From: Clostridiales bacterium
GTDB lineage: Bacteria > Bacillota > Clostridia > Lachnospirales > Lachnospiraceae
Direction: 5' to 3'
Assembly (NCBI GenBank): GCA_020860715.1
Contig: JAJBTU010000013.1
Coordinates: forward strand, 124,001-188,000
Length of the DNA: 64,000 nucleotides
Positions within the stretch are counted from its first letter, which is position 1; every line of letters starts with the position of its first letter. Below, piece after piece: positions 1 to 7,811 of this stretch. The notes below the pieces were generated by a model. That model worked only from the letters and a program-made list of their open reading frames with translations, ran no database searches and was not told the DNA's origin. The position numbers and the translations under genes were made by a program.

Positions 1-795
1 AATGGAGATCCTGTAATCCTGCACTTCTTTCACATAATCAATGATCGCGCTGATCTCCATATCTCCCGCGCCGCGGATCAGCCGCATCGCGGAGTTCTTG
101 ATCGCGTTGAAATCCTCAGAGGAAGCCAACCGCACCGCCTTGCCGATATTTCCCTGCGCAAACGCCGCACAGATATCCGCCTGATAATCCGGAATCTGAA
201 TCTGCTCCATCAGATATTCTTTCACAACATCGTCCGGCACCGGTTTTAAATCCAGCGTCACGCAGCGGGAGCGGATCGTGTCAAGCAGCGCCCGGTCATT
301 CGCCGTCAGAAGCAGAACGATCACATATTCCGGCGGCTCCTCGATCGTTTTGAGGATCGCGTTCTGCGCCTGCACCGTCATCTTTTCCGCGTCAGAAATA
401 ATATAGATCTTATACCTGCCGTTGTACGGACGGATCTGCGCGTCGCCGACCAGCTGATCCCGCACATCATCCACGCCGATGCTCGCCGGCTTCTCATGCT
501 GCAGAAAAATAATATCCGGATGGTTTCCGCTCGCGGCCTGCCTGCAGGAATGGCATTCTCCGCAGGGTACAATCTTCATTACCTCTTCAGCCGTGTCCTG
601 CGCTGCAAACTCTCCGGATGGGATTGGGATCCGCTCACACTGCAGAGTCTGAGCGAACGCCTTCGCGAGCATATTTTTGCCGGTACCTTTTTCCCCGTTG
701 AATATATACGCATGGCTCACCTTGCCGGAACGAATCGCCTGCTCCAGATGTGAAACCTCTTTTTTATGTCCAAGAATATCTTCAAATCCTGCCAT
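1..795 (-). CDS. holB: DNA polymerase III subunit delta' (partial, C-terminus beyond window)
   Basis: Clamp-loader AAA+ subunit that helps load the sliding clamp at the replication fork. The reading frame runs from ATG at 795 off the left edge, giving about 265 residues of an expected 310-330. A P-loop-like GEKGTGKN lies at residues 34-41; Asn replaces the usual Ser/Thr, as is common in delta' subunits that do not hydrolyse ATP. A four-cysteine zinc module is visible (Cys53, Cys78, Cys81, Cys84), followed by AAA+ motifs including KTIEEPPEY and an SRC motif. A GGGAGG ribosome site sits just upstream of the start. It is the last complete start of a minus-strand run from a PdaA-like gene through a decarboxylase and a nucleotide kinase, matching the conserved yaaO-holB neighbourhood of Bacillus. 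Identification is firm. Confidence 0.93.
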   Translation of the reverse strand, partial: MAGFEDILGHKKEVSHLEQAIRSGKVSHAYIFNGEKGTGKNMLAKAFAQTLQCERIPIPSGEFAAQDTAEEVMKIVPCGECHSCRQAASGNHPDIIFLQHEKPASIGVDDVRDQLVGDAQIRPYNGRYKIYIISDAEKMTVQAQNAILKTIEEPPEYVIVLLLTANDRALLDTIRSRCVTLDLKPVPDDVVKEYLMEQIQIPDYQADICAAFAQGNIGKAVRLASSEDFNAIKNSAMRLIRGAGDMEISAIIDYVKEVQDYRISI

Positions 796-824
796 TGTAT
801 CCTCCCTTATGCGGCTGTTCTGAA

Positions 825-1067
825 TCAGGCTTTCTTTCTGCGATTCCGGGCAACGGCAGCGCTTTTAAACGCTTTCACCATAGCAGGTGATAATTCCTGA
901 CAATCGCAATATTCATGGCACTCATTCTTCGCTCCTGCGAATAGCGTATCACACAAACAATCTTTCGTCAATGCGAAAACCGCTCCCCAGTTCTGGCATT
1001 GTCACTATTCACAACGAGCCTGACACTTGCTTTCAAGTTGCGCCTGAACACGTTTCGGAAGTGTCAT
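825..1067 (-). pseudogene. Remnant of a small cysteine-rich ORF between the kinase and holB
   Basis: One reading frame runs from an ATG four bases after the kinase stop to a TGA just before the holB ribosome site. It is interrupted only by adjacent TAG-TGA codons after 20 residues. It would encode about 80 residues with many Cys: pairs KCQARC, DCLC and NECHEYCDC, then a basic tail ending RRKKA. The downstream part could be an intact 48-codon ORF from TTG at 971, which has GGGGAG 11 bases upstream. I recognise no family. Cys spacing and protein-like composition suggest a metal-binding miniprotein, but this is inference. The alternative is chance coding in a 275-base operon spacer. Confidence 0.38.
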
Positions 1068-1070
1068 TTT

Positions 1071-1661
1071 CTATATTTGAGAACGGATATACGCTGCCAG
1101 CTCGTCCATGCAAATCTCACGGTCTTCGTTGTTTTGGAAGCGTTTCGTAATGCCGGCGCGTCTGATATGTTCCTCGGAAAAATCCTCCTGATCTGCCAGG
1201 AACCTCCTGCACATTTCCGAATAATCCGGCACTGCCTGCTTTCCTTCCCGCTTCATCGAACGCTCCAGACGCAGCCTGTCCTCCACTTCAATATAAAGCG
1301 GCACCACCCGGTCCGCCCCATAATAATCACGCACCTTCTGATAAGATACCAGCGTTCCCAGCGCCAGATAGCTGTAATTGCGCATATCCACCGCACTGCT
1401 GTCCGCCGTAAAATAATACCAGATCCCCTGCACGGTATCATAGGAGCGCAGTTCAATCACCTTTCCGTCCGCCTCCATCCGGCGCAGCACCTCTTCTGTC
1501 ACAAAATGATACTGCACCCCGTCCGTCTCATTCGCGCGGATGGGGCGCGTTGTATACATAATGAACGGACGAAGTCCCAGCTCTTTTCTGGAAAGAAGGT
1601 CTTCATACAGCGTGTCCTTCCCGGAAGCGCTTTTTCCCATGATGTAAAACAGTTTACCCAT
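1071..1661 (-). CDS. Guanylate kinase-like protein
   Basis: P-loop nucleoside monophosphate kinase of the guanylate kinase fold, 196 residues from the chosen ATG. The P-loop GKSASGKD is at residues 9-16, and the GMP-binding region has the family's TTRPIR and DGVQYHFV segments. An upstream in-frame start at 1679 would add six residues, but GGGAGAG is correctly spaced for 1661. It sits between a decarboxylase and holB, where Bacillus has thymidylate kinase, and is shorter and more divergent than housekeeping Gmk. It may therefore be a second, specialised guanylate kinase-like protein. Substrate is inferred from the family. Confidence 0.8.
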   Translation of the reverse strand: MGKLFYIMGKSASGKDTLYEDLLSRKELGLRPFIMYTTRPIRANETDGVQYHFVTEEVLRRMEADGKVIELRSYDTVQGIWYYFTADSSAVDMRNYSYLALGTLVSYQKVRDYYGADRVVPLYIEVEDRLRLERSMKREGKQAVPDYSEMCRRFLADQEDFSEEHIRRAGITKRFQNNEDREICMDELAAYIRSQI

Positions 1662-1726
1662 TATTTCACTCTCCCACAATTGCTTTCCGATTCCTTTTCC
1701 TGATGGGGCAATGCTGTTCGATCCCC

Positions 1727-3367
1727 TCAGCTATCAACATACGCACGTTCCACAACACAGCAAATCGTCTTTGCGCTGTAATCGGCCATGCCCTGTACGC
1801 TTAAGCCTTCCGCCTGATATCCGGCAAGAAGTTCCGGCAGTTCATCCGGGACACGCTCGCCCGGCACCAGCAGCGGGATCCCCGGCGGATAAAGATAAAC
1901 AAATTCCGCGGCCGTGCGTCCCGGACTCTGCCCGATCGGTACAGCTTCCTGCGGGGCATTGTCCGCCTCCGCCATGGTCATCACTTCGATGGGGCGCCTC
2001 GGGCGAACGGAGCCTGCGTTTTTAGAATGCTCACCGCGGTATTCGGAGCACGCGCTATCGGAATGTTCACCGCAATGTTCGATTCCAGCATTTTCAGAAT
2101 GAGCCCCGCAGCGTCCGGCTTCCCACAGCTGCCCGTCGGTCTCCAGCAGCGCCTCTTCCAGCCGGTCAAAGCCCTCCTGCGTGTCCGCCACAGTCATAAT
2201 GGCTGTCACATAATTTTCAGCCGCCATCTCCACCTCAAGATGATACCTCTTCCGCAGGATTTCTGCAAGAGCGGGGCCATTTACAGCATTGTCTGCCGGC
2301 AAAGCCGCAGTCCGTATGCGCTCTGTGGATATCAGAATCTTTGCACGGTCAAACGCAAACGCGGCAATCTCCGGCTCATCGCCGGTCACAAGATGCAGTA
2401 CCTTCATTTTTTCAAGCCGTTCCCGCAATGCGGTCAGGCGCCGCACAAATCTGTCAAACAGTTCCGGCCCCCGCGTCTCCATCAGCCGGACGCACTCATC
2501 CATGCCCGCCATCAGGACATAGCTCGGACTGCTGCTCTGGTAGATGGCAAGATATTTCCGCAGCCGGTTCCGGTCCACGCGCGGTCCCTGTACGTGCAGA
2601 AGCGCGGTCTGTGTCAGGGACGGCATCGTCTTATGCAGGCTGTTGATCACGATATCCGCACCGCAGACGAGCGCGGAGTCCGGAAAATACGGATGCATGG
2701 CAAAATGCGCACCGTGCGCCTCATCCACGATCAGCAGCGCACCCGCGCGGTGTACCTCCTCCGCGATCGCGCGGATATCCGAAACTACCCCATCGTAGGT
2801 CGGCGAGGTGATGAGAACTGCCCGTATGCGGTCAGGCACCTGCCCGTCGAGCGCTTCTCTCACCTGTTCCGCGCTGATACTGCCATAGATCCCGCGGCGC
2901 TCATCCATTTTTGGATACAGCCAGGTCACATGCAGACCGTTAAGCAGCGCCGCATGGTACGAAGCCTTGTGGCTGTTCCTCGCCATCAGGATCCGCCCGC
3001 CCCGGCGCAGGGCGGCCGACACCGACGCCAGGATTCCGCAGGTGCTTCCGTTGATCAGATAATACGTCTCCTCTGCGCCATACAGTCTTGCAGCCCGCTC
3101 CTGCGCCGTATGCAGAATTCCCGGGTCTGCAGTTCCGCATCGCGAAGCGGTTTTTGCATCGGAGCCGCCATTTGCCGTTGAACAAATGCAAGGGGGCGTT
3201 TCCGCAGGTTCCGCATGATGCAGATTGTCAAAGCCGTCAATCTCCGTAATATCAATTGAATACGGATGCTCAAAAAGGCACATCTGCCGCTTGTGCCCCG
3301 GCATATGCAGCGGGTAGGCATCTGACGACGTATATTCGGTTAACTGATCCAGAAGGTACTTATCCAA
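1727..3367 (-). CDS. Orn/Lys/Arg decarboxylase family protein (YaaO/SpeA-type)
   Basis: PLP-dependent fold-type I basic amino-acid decarboxylase, about 546 residues. The active-site lysine is in SLHKTMPS near residue 246, preceded by VDEAHGAHF; the N-terminus has YPLHMPGHKR. I start at TTG 3367 because AAAGGAG lies 10 bases upstream; an in-frame ATG at 3448 would add 27 non-conserved residues without a good ribosome site. Expected product is a polyamine or precursor (agmatine or cadaverine); the substrate cannot be read from sequence. Two odd insertions are present: about 30 residues after the HH motif near residue 60, and three 12-residue tandem repeats before the C-terminal domain. It shares a minus-strand run with the kinase and holB. 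Confidence 0.9.
   Translation of the reverse strand: MDKYLLDQLTEYTSSDAYPLHMPGHKRQMCLFEHPYSIDITEIDGFDNLHHAEPAETPPCICSTANGGSDAKTASRCGTADPGILHTAQERAARLYGAEETYYLINGSTCGILASVSAALRRGGRILMARNSHKASYHAALLNGLHVTWLYPKMDERRGIYGSISAEQVREALDGQVPDRIRAVLITSPTYDGVVSDIRAIAEEVHRAGALLIVDEAHGAHFAMHPYFPDSALVCGADIVINSLHKTMPSLTQTALLHVQGPRVDRNRLRKYLAIYQSSSPSYVLMAGMDECVRLMETRGPELFDRFVRRLTALRERLEKMKVLHLVTGDEPEIAAFAFDRAKILISTERIRTAALPADNAVNGPALAEILRKRYHLEVEMAAENYVTAIMTVADTQEGFDRLEEALLETDGQLWEAGRCGAHSENAGIEHCGEHSDSACSEYRGEHSKNAGSVRPRRPIEVMTMAEADNAPQEAVPIGQSPGRTAAEFVYLYPPGIPLLVPGERVPDELPELLAGYQAEGLSVQGMADYSAKTICCVVERAYVDS
2002..2109 (-). repeat. Three tandem 36-bp in-frame repeats in the decarboxylase gene
   Basis: Read on the minus strand, three consecutive 36-base units start GCGGGGCTCATT, GCGGTGAACATT and GCGGTGAGCATT. 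Each encodes 12 residues with a conserved G-x-H-S-x-x-A core, rich in Cys, His and Glu. The unit length keeps the frame. The block lies between the PLP-binding core and the C-terminal domain. Confidence 0.8.
3121..3203 (-). repeat. Palindromic repeat inserted in-frame in the decarboxylase gene
   Basis: The coding sequence here contains nested inverted repeats (CATTTG/CAAATG and GATGC/GCATC types) and encodes a low-complexity stretch absent from usual family members. Its edge AGGGGGCGTTTCC (3191-3203, plus strand) recurs exactly beside the palindrome inside ileS at 40462-40474. I infer membership of the same repeat family, more weakly than for the ileS and rluA copies. Confidence 0.5.
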
Positions 3368-3479
3368 CTTCTGTTTTCTCCTTTTATAAATATCCGCTCT
3401 GCATCTGCCGCATCCTGTCTGTGTCTGCCACTTCACACAGTCTGGCAAAAAGGCGGAGTCTCCGATTTTTGCTCACAGG

Positions 3480-4382
3480 CTAACCATACAGTTCCTCCAG
3501 CTTCCCGAACCGGTAGCCCATCGCCTCCCATTTCGTCAGCAGTTCATCCAGGATCGCCGCGTTTGTCGAAGAAGTATTGTGCAGCAGCACAATCGCGCCG
3601 GGATGAATCCGGCCAAGCAGCTTTTCATACGCCTCCTCTTCGGTCGGCTGGTCGTCCTGATACCAGTCTACATAGGCAAGGCTCCAGAAAAATGTCTTAT
3701 AGCCCAGCTGCTGTGCCATAGACAGATTGCTCTCGCTGTATTTGCCCTGCGGCGGGCGGTAATACTTTGTGATCTCCTGCCCGGTCGCCTCGTAAAACAG
3801 TTTCTCCAGTTCCTCAATCTCCGCCTGAAATGACTCCATATCCGCAATCGCCGACATATCCGGGTGATGCGCCGTATGGTTCCCCACCGTATGGCCTTCC
3901 GCCAGCATCTGACGAAGCAGCTCCGGATTGTCCGAGACAAAATTGCCCACAACAAAAAAGGTTGCAGACACGCCGTGCTTTTTCAGCGCTTCCAGGATCG
4001 CCGGCGTATTGCCGTTCTCATACCCGCAGTCAAAGGTCAGATAAATCACCTTTTCCTCCGTATCTCCGGCATAATAGGCGTCATACTGCGCCAGTTCCTC
4101 CTTTGTGGCGTTCGCCACCGGCGGCTGTCCCTCCTCCTGAAAGCTCAGGCCCCAGTTTTCCGCCACAGACGAAATGCCTGCCGCAAAACGATTTTCTAAT
4201 GCGCTGCGCAGTCTGGCGGGGACGGTCAAAGCTGCGCGTGTCGCTTCCGCAAATACCGGAGCGCTCTCCCCTGCGTCCAGAAAGCGCGCGGCCCCTCTCC
4301 CTGCAAAAAAAGCGGCGATAAACAAAACCGCCACCGCCGCCTTTTTCTTTGATAAATACTGCCTCTTTAAAAACTGCCTCAT
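3480..4382 (-). CDS. Polysaccharide deacetylase, PdaA-like (spore cortex delta-lactam formation)
   Basis: NodB-type carbohydrate esterase of 300 residues, likely removing acetyl groups from muramic acid so that cortex muramic-delta-lactam can form. An N-terminal membrane anchor (residues 14-30) and a linker precede the catalytic domain. That domain shows TFDCGYENG, the variant typical of PdaA, then GHTVGNHTAHHP with the metal histidines, YRPPQGKYS, and a late VLLHN. Length and layout match PdaA rather than general chitin deacetylases. An extended -10 element at 4503-4508 could drive it. It implies a spore-forming host and heads a run toward the decarboxylase and holB, about 110 bases apart from the next gene. 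Confidence 0.9.
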   Translation of the reverse strand: MRQFLKRQYLSKKKAAVAVLFIAAFFAGRGAARFLDAGESAPVFAEATRAALTVPARLRSALENRFAAGISSVAENWGLSFQEEGQPPVANATKEELAQYDAYYAGDTEEKVIYLTFDCGYENGNTPAILEALKKHGVSATFFVVGNFVSDNPELLRQMLAEGHTVGNHTAHHPDMSAIADMESFQAEIEELEKLFYEATGQEITKYYRPPQGKYSESNLSMAQQLGYKTFFWSLAYVDWYQDDQPTEEEAYEKLLGRIHPGAIVLLHNTSSTNAAILDELLTKWEAMGYRFGKLEELYG

Positions 4383-4502
4383 GCTGCAACCTGCCCAAAG
4401 ACTGCTGCCGCTGCAAATCTGCCGTCCGCTTTCACAGCGCAGACAGCTATGGACGATTCGCGGGCGGCTCTATTTATTGCAGTCTATGCAGGCGGCTCAG
4501 TG

Positions 4503-4508
4503 ATTATA
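4503..4508 (-). promoter_or_regulatory. Extended -10 promoter element upstream of the PdaA-like gene
   Basis: Minus-strand TGGTATAAT is an extended -10 (TATAAT at 4503-4508). No good -35 lies 17 bases upstream. It is about 120 bases before the start codon. Confidence 0.45.
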
Positions 4509-4585
4509 CCATCGCTCTATCGCATGCATCCGGGCATCCTGCGGCCTATTGCCTCTCCCATCTGCGGCCCGATGTACAGCGCAGC

Positions 4586-5911
4586 TTATGCCTCCGTCCC
4601 GGTCTCCTCATCTGTCAGCGCTTCCGTCTCCGTCAGATCACTTTCCGCCTCAGTCTCCTCATCCTGGGCGTCTGTATCAGAAACAGCCTCTTCCGTCTCC
4701 TCATCAGATACATCCTCTGTGTCATCGGCGGCTTCCGCGTCTGTATCGCTCTCCGTTTCCGTCTCCGTCTCAGTCTCCGTAATCTGCTCCACCGTATTGT
4801 TTTCTACCAGAAATTCAAACACTTTATCCAGCAGAATATAACGGCGCATCTCCGTCTCTCCATATTCCGCTTCCATATCCTCACCGGAATCATAGCCGTA
4901 ATCGCTTGCGTATTGCTCCAGACCCGCCTCATACTCCTCATCTGTCAGATCCAGTTCCTCAGTCTCAGCAATCGCCATCAGCACAAGTTCCTGCTTCACT
5001 CCGTCCTTCACTGCTTCCTCCAGTTCCGTCTCAAAGGTCTCTACCGAGCCGAAATAAGCCTCGATAAAATCCTCATACTCCATGGAAAACAGTGCCGCGT
5101 AATACTCATAATAAGAAATCGCTTCGTCCATGCTGTAATCTACCAGATCCTGAGGGTACTCTGTGATCTCGCTGCCGGCCGCTACAGCCGCATAGATGGC
5201 TTCCTGCACATCGCTCTCATAGTAATAGTCCGCATCCTCCTCAAGATATTCCCGGATATAAGCCAGATAGGAATCTACATCCGTATACTCTCCGTCGGTG
5301 GCAATCTCCACCACTTCATCTGAAAGCTCCGGAACATACAAAATGCCATTTACCGTAACTGTAAACACCACATCCTGGCCGGCCAGTTCCTCATAATAAT
5401 CCTCCGGGAACGTCAGTTCCAGATCTACTGTCTCGCCCACTTCCACGCCGATCAGGCCTTCCTCAAAGCCATCAATAAAGGTACCCGAGCCAATCTCCAG
5501 TTCATAGTCCCCAGAGCCGCCGTCAAACTCTTCCCCGTCCATCTTGCCGACATAAGAAATATCAACCGTATCGCCCTCCTGCACGGTGCCCTCTGTCAGA
5601 GTCTCCACCGCGTCTGAGTAGCTGATCATATCCTGTGCCTCAGCCAGAACGTCCTCATCCGTGACCTCTGTCACCTCGACCTGCACAGTCAGACCCGTGT
5701 ACTCGCCCAGCACCACATAATCCGATGCGGTATAAGTCGGACGCACAGCTTCAGCCGCCTCTTCGGTTTCCGCCTCCGTCTCATCCTCCGCAGCCTCACT
5801 CAACGCTTCTGTCTCCGCTTCCGTCTCACTGGCCTCACTGCTGTTTCCGCATACGGTAAACGTCAACATTGCCGCCATCCCCATTAATACCAGAAAATTT
5901 TTCCGTTTCAT
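4586..5911 (-). CDS. Exported FKBP-type peptidyl-prolyl isomerase, trigger-factor-like
   Basis: A 441-residue exported chaperone-like protein. A hydrophobic signal (residues 5-20) ends in TVC, possibly a poor lipobox since Val is at -1. An acidic linker (35-60) follows, then an FKBP fold with GDTVDISYVGKMDG, EFDGG, GSGTFIDGFEEGLIG and the FPEDYY turn, and a helical region like the trigger factor C-terminal domain with SYYEYY and a long acidic helix. The C-terminus is a Glu/Thr/Asp-rich low-complexity tail. By family it would assist folding of secreted proteins outside the membrane. AAGGAG is well spaced for the start. It has its own promoter with an inverted repeat across the -10. No downstream partner is evident. 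Confidence 0.88.
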   Translation of the reverse strand: MKRKNFLVLMGMAAMLTFTVCGNSSEASETEAETEALSEAAEDETEAETEEAAEAVRPTYTASDYVVLGEYTGLTVQVEVTEVTDEDVLAEAQDMISYSDAVETLTEGTVQEGDTVDISYVGKMDGEEFDGGSGDYELEIGSGTFIDGFEEGLIGVEVGETVDLELTFPEDYYEELAGQDVVFTVTVNGILYVPELSDEVVEIATDGEYTDVDSYLAYIREYLEEDADYYYESDVQEAIYAAVAAGSEITEYPQDLVDYSMDEAISYYEYYAALFSMEYEDFIEAYFGSVETFETELEEAVKDGVKQELVLMAIAETEELDLTDEEYEAGLEQYASDYGYDSGEDMEAEYGETEMRRYILLDKVFEFLVENNTVEQITETETETETESDTDAEAADDTEDVSDEETEEAVSDTDAQDEETEAESDLTETEALTDEETGTEA

Positions 5912-6073
5912 GAAAATTACTCCTTTTCGTAACCGCTCTGTGTTTTCGCAGTTACACCCTTTCTTTGTGTTCTATGTAATGATTCAGAGCCGCTGCATTT
6001 TCTTATTTTTATTATTAGTAAATGCATTGTCCCGCTAATACGCGCCTCTGTCTTTCAACGCATATCAGAAGTC

Positions 6074-6101
6074 AGTATATCATATTCTGATATTTTTTAA
6101 A
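6074..6101 (-). promoter_or_regulatory. Promoter for the FKBP gene overlapped by an inverted repeat
   Basis: Minus strand TTTAAA (6096-6101), 16 bases, TATACT (6074-6079). A 9-bp perfect inverted repeat, ATATCAGAA (6062-6070) and TTCTGATAT (6085-6093), straddles the -10, and a further ATATCAGG half-site follows near 6109. This geometry suggests a repressor operator; the protein is unknown. Confidence 0.55.
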
Positions 6102-6145
6102 CCCCCAAATATCAGGAAAACCGCTACTGCAGTTCAAATATATTA

Positions 6146-6174
6146 TTGAACTTTTCGCCAAACGATGATAGAAT
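6146..6174 (+). promoter_or_regulatory. SigA-type promoter for the small membrane protein gene
   Basis: TTGAAC (6146-6151), 17-base spacer, TAGAAT (6169-6174), about 90 bases before the start at 6267. Confidence 0.65.
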
Positions 6175-6266
6175 GGGACAAGGCGCGGCCGAATAAGAAA
6201 AGTTACACCCGTTCTGTCCGGCCGGATGCGTTCTATAATAAGAAAGAATCAAAATCGGAGGTACAT

Positions 6267-6791
6267 ATGTCAACCGTTCTCAAAGTATTACTGATTATTT
6301 TAATCGTTCTGGTCGTTGCGCTCGTCGTGCTCTACTTCGTCGGCAGACGGATGCAGAAAAAACAGGCCGTTCAGCAAGAACAGATGGAGGCCGCGAAACA
6401 GACCGTTTCCATGCTGATCATAGATAAAAAGATGCTGCCCCTGAAGCAGTCCGGACTGCCGCAGATGGTGATCGACCAGACCCCCAGGCTGATGCGCCGC
6501 TCCAAGCTGCCGATCGTAAAGGCAAAGGTCGGCCCCCGCGTGATGACGCTGGTCGCAGATGCCAAAGTTTTTGAGGACATTCCGGTCAAAAGAGAGATCA
6601 AGGCTGTCGTGAGCGGCATCTACATCACGGAAGTCAAGAGCGTTCGCGGCGGTGCCCCGGCCAAAGAAAAGTCAAATAAAAAGCCGAAGCTGCGTGAGCG
6701 TCTTGCCTCTTTCGTATCAAGAAAGCAGAAAGAGCTGGATGCGGAAGAAAAAGAGATGAAAGCGCAGAAGGCAAAGAAAGCGAAGAAATAA
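6267..6791 (+). CDS. Small single-pass membrane protein with basic cytoplasmic tail
   Basis: A 174-residue protein I do not recognise by name. Residues 4-24 form one strongly hydrophobic helix, followed by a charged region. A central globular part has VKAKVGPRVMTLVADAKVFEDIPVKREIKAVVSGIYI, written here only to show its beta-like pattern in short pieces: KAKVGPRVM and REIKAVVSGIYI. The C-terminus is a Lys/Glu-rich tail ending in Lys-Ala repeats, probably cytoplasmic. I use ATG 6267 because GGAGG precedes it by seven bases; an upstream in-frame ATG at 6165 overlaps the promoter. It stands alone, with promoter and terminator of its own. Function unknown. Confidence 0.8.
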   Translation: MSTVLKVLLIILIVLVVALVVLYFVGRRMQKKQAVQQEQMEAAKQTVSMLIIDKKMLPLKQSGLPQMVIDQTPRLMRRSKLPIVKAKVGPRVMTLVADAKVFEDIPVKREIKAVVSGIYITEVKSVRGGAPAKEKSNKKPKLRERLASFVSRKQKELDAEEKEMKAQKAKKAKK

Positions 6792-6813
6792 TCCTTTTAT
6801 CATGCCATTACTG

Positions 6814-6852
6814 AACAGGCCGGTACGCATTTTTCGTACCGGCCTGTTTTTT
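6814..6852 (+). terminator. Intrinsic terminator after the small membrane protein gene
   Basis: A 14-bp perfect stem, AACAGGCCGGTACG with its complement, has a 7-base loop and runs into six T. The hairpin may also serve the converging C39-like gene, though without a T run on that side. Confidence 0.9.
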
Positions 6853-6886
6853 CAATAACCTGCAGGATACTGGACCTGTGTGAAAA

Positions 6887-7528
6887 TCAGATAAAATATT
6901 CGATCGTCGCCTCCGGGGTAACCCTCGTATCGCGGTTGAAAACGATCAGCGCCTCCCGGACCTCGCAGGGGCCCATCTCATAAAAGCCCTTTCCATGCCG
7001 GTTCAGGCGCTCCATGGAGACGCGGCGGTTCGCCCGTTTGGGCTGATCCGTGATAAAAGAAATTCCTTCCTCATAATACTCCGTATCCAGTCCCGGATCA
7101 TCCAGTTCTTCATAGTAAGGATCAAAAAGCAGCACCTCATCCCCCTCTGCGCCGGTCAGCAGCACATAATGCTCCACCTCCAGAAACAGGCGCAGCACGA
7201 CCGCCCCGCCCTGTTGGAGAGCACCCACAAGACGGCTGTTCTGAGAAAAGTACACACTTTCTCCGGATAGGAATTCGCAGGAGATTGGAAAGTTTTTGAT
7301 CTGGCCGAACTGGTTGAGCCAGCTGCCTAAAAACATCATGGCGGAGGCAGATGTCCCGCGCTTGCCCGCCTCGCCCGCCTCGTTGTAGGAATCCAGGCAG
7401 TACAGCATGATGTTTTTGATGATATCGGGGGAGATCTCCTCCCGTTCAAATAAATAGCGGATGGCATTGGTCAGGGTGACCGGCCCGCAGTCATATTCAC
7501 TTGACTGATAACTGAGTAAATTTTTCAT
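6887..7528 (-). CDS. C39-like papain-fold peptidase or peptidase-like protein
   Basis: A 213-residue protein with the peptidase C39 layout. Near the N-terminus YQSSEYDCGPVTLTNA carries the catalytic-type Cys14 and oxyanion Gln/Ser region, VEHYVLLTG has the His near residue 120, and LFDPYY the Asp near 136. There is no signal peptide and no ABC module, so this is a free-standing cytoplasmic C39-like domain rather than a bacteriocin exporter. Substrate unknown. AAAGGATC precedes the start. A TTGACA-like hexamer on the minus strand at 7600-7605 may belong to its promoter, but no matching -10 is clear. It faces a terminator shared with the convergent membrane-protein gene. Confidence 0.75.
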   Translation of the reverse strand: MKNLLSYQSSEYDCGPVTLTNAIRYLFEREEISPDIIKNIMLYCLDSYNEAGEAGKRGTSASAMMFLGSWLNQFGQIKNFPISCEFLSGESVYFSQNSRLVGALQQGGAVVLRLFLEVEHYVLLTGAEGDEVLLFDPYYEELDDPGLDTEYYEEGISFITDQPKRANRRVSMERLNRHGKGFYEMGPCEVREALIVFNRDTRVTPEATIEYFI

Positions 7529-7728
7529 GGCGTGATCCTTTGTAATATAATCAAACTCCGTTTATTTTATAGCGTATATCTCCCTTTTGCAATCATTTTT
7601 GTCAAAATTCCGAAGCGGCCGCACAGACCTGCAGCCGGCTGTTTTTGAATAATTATAATTTTGTTTTGCATTTTCTTCTGATTGCCTGTAAAATAGCGGT
7701 AAATTATCGCAGAAATGGCCGAAAACTA

Positions 7729-7757
7729 TTGACAACATCATCGTCTGCAAGTATAAT
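7729..7757 (+). promoter_or_regulatory. Consensus promoter of the peptide transporter operon
   Basis: TTGACA (7729-7734), 17 bases, TATAAT (7752-7757): a perfect SigA-type promoter, 55 bases upstream of the binding-protein gene. Confidence 0.9.
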
Positions 7758-7811
7758 TCCATACAATACCTATCTATTCAGTATGAATACACATAACGGG
7801 AGGAGTACATT

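Noticed and set aside
942-970. Promoter TTGACG-17-TACGCT on the minus strand before holB
   Set aside because: It lies within the likely coding part of the Cys-rich ORF and the -10 is poor; not supported enough to list.
1004-1009. Selenocysteine read-through of TGA in the Cys-rich ORF
   Set aside because: TAG immediately precedes TGA, and no SECIS-like hairpin follows.
4349-5323. Long plus-strand ORF opposite the FKBP gene
   Set aside because: Antisense to a clear gene with strong codon bias; composition is Arg/Leu/His-rich as in shadow frames.
7562-7762. 66-codon minus ORF upstream of the C39-like gene
   Set aside because: Overlaps the consensus promoter of the transporter operon and shows no family features or ribosome site.
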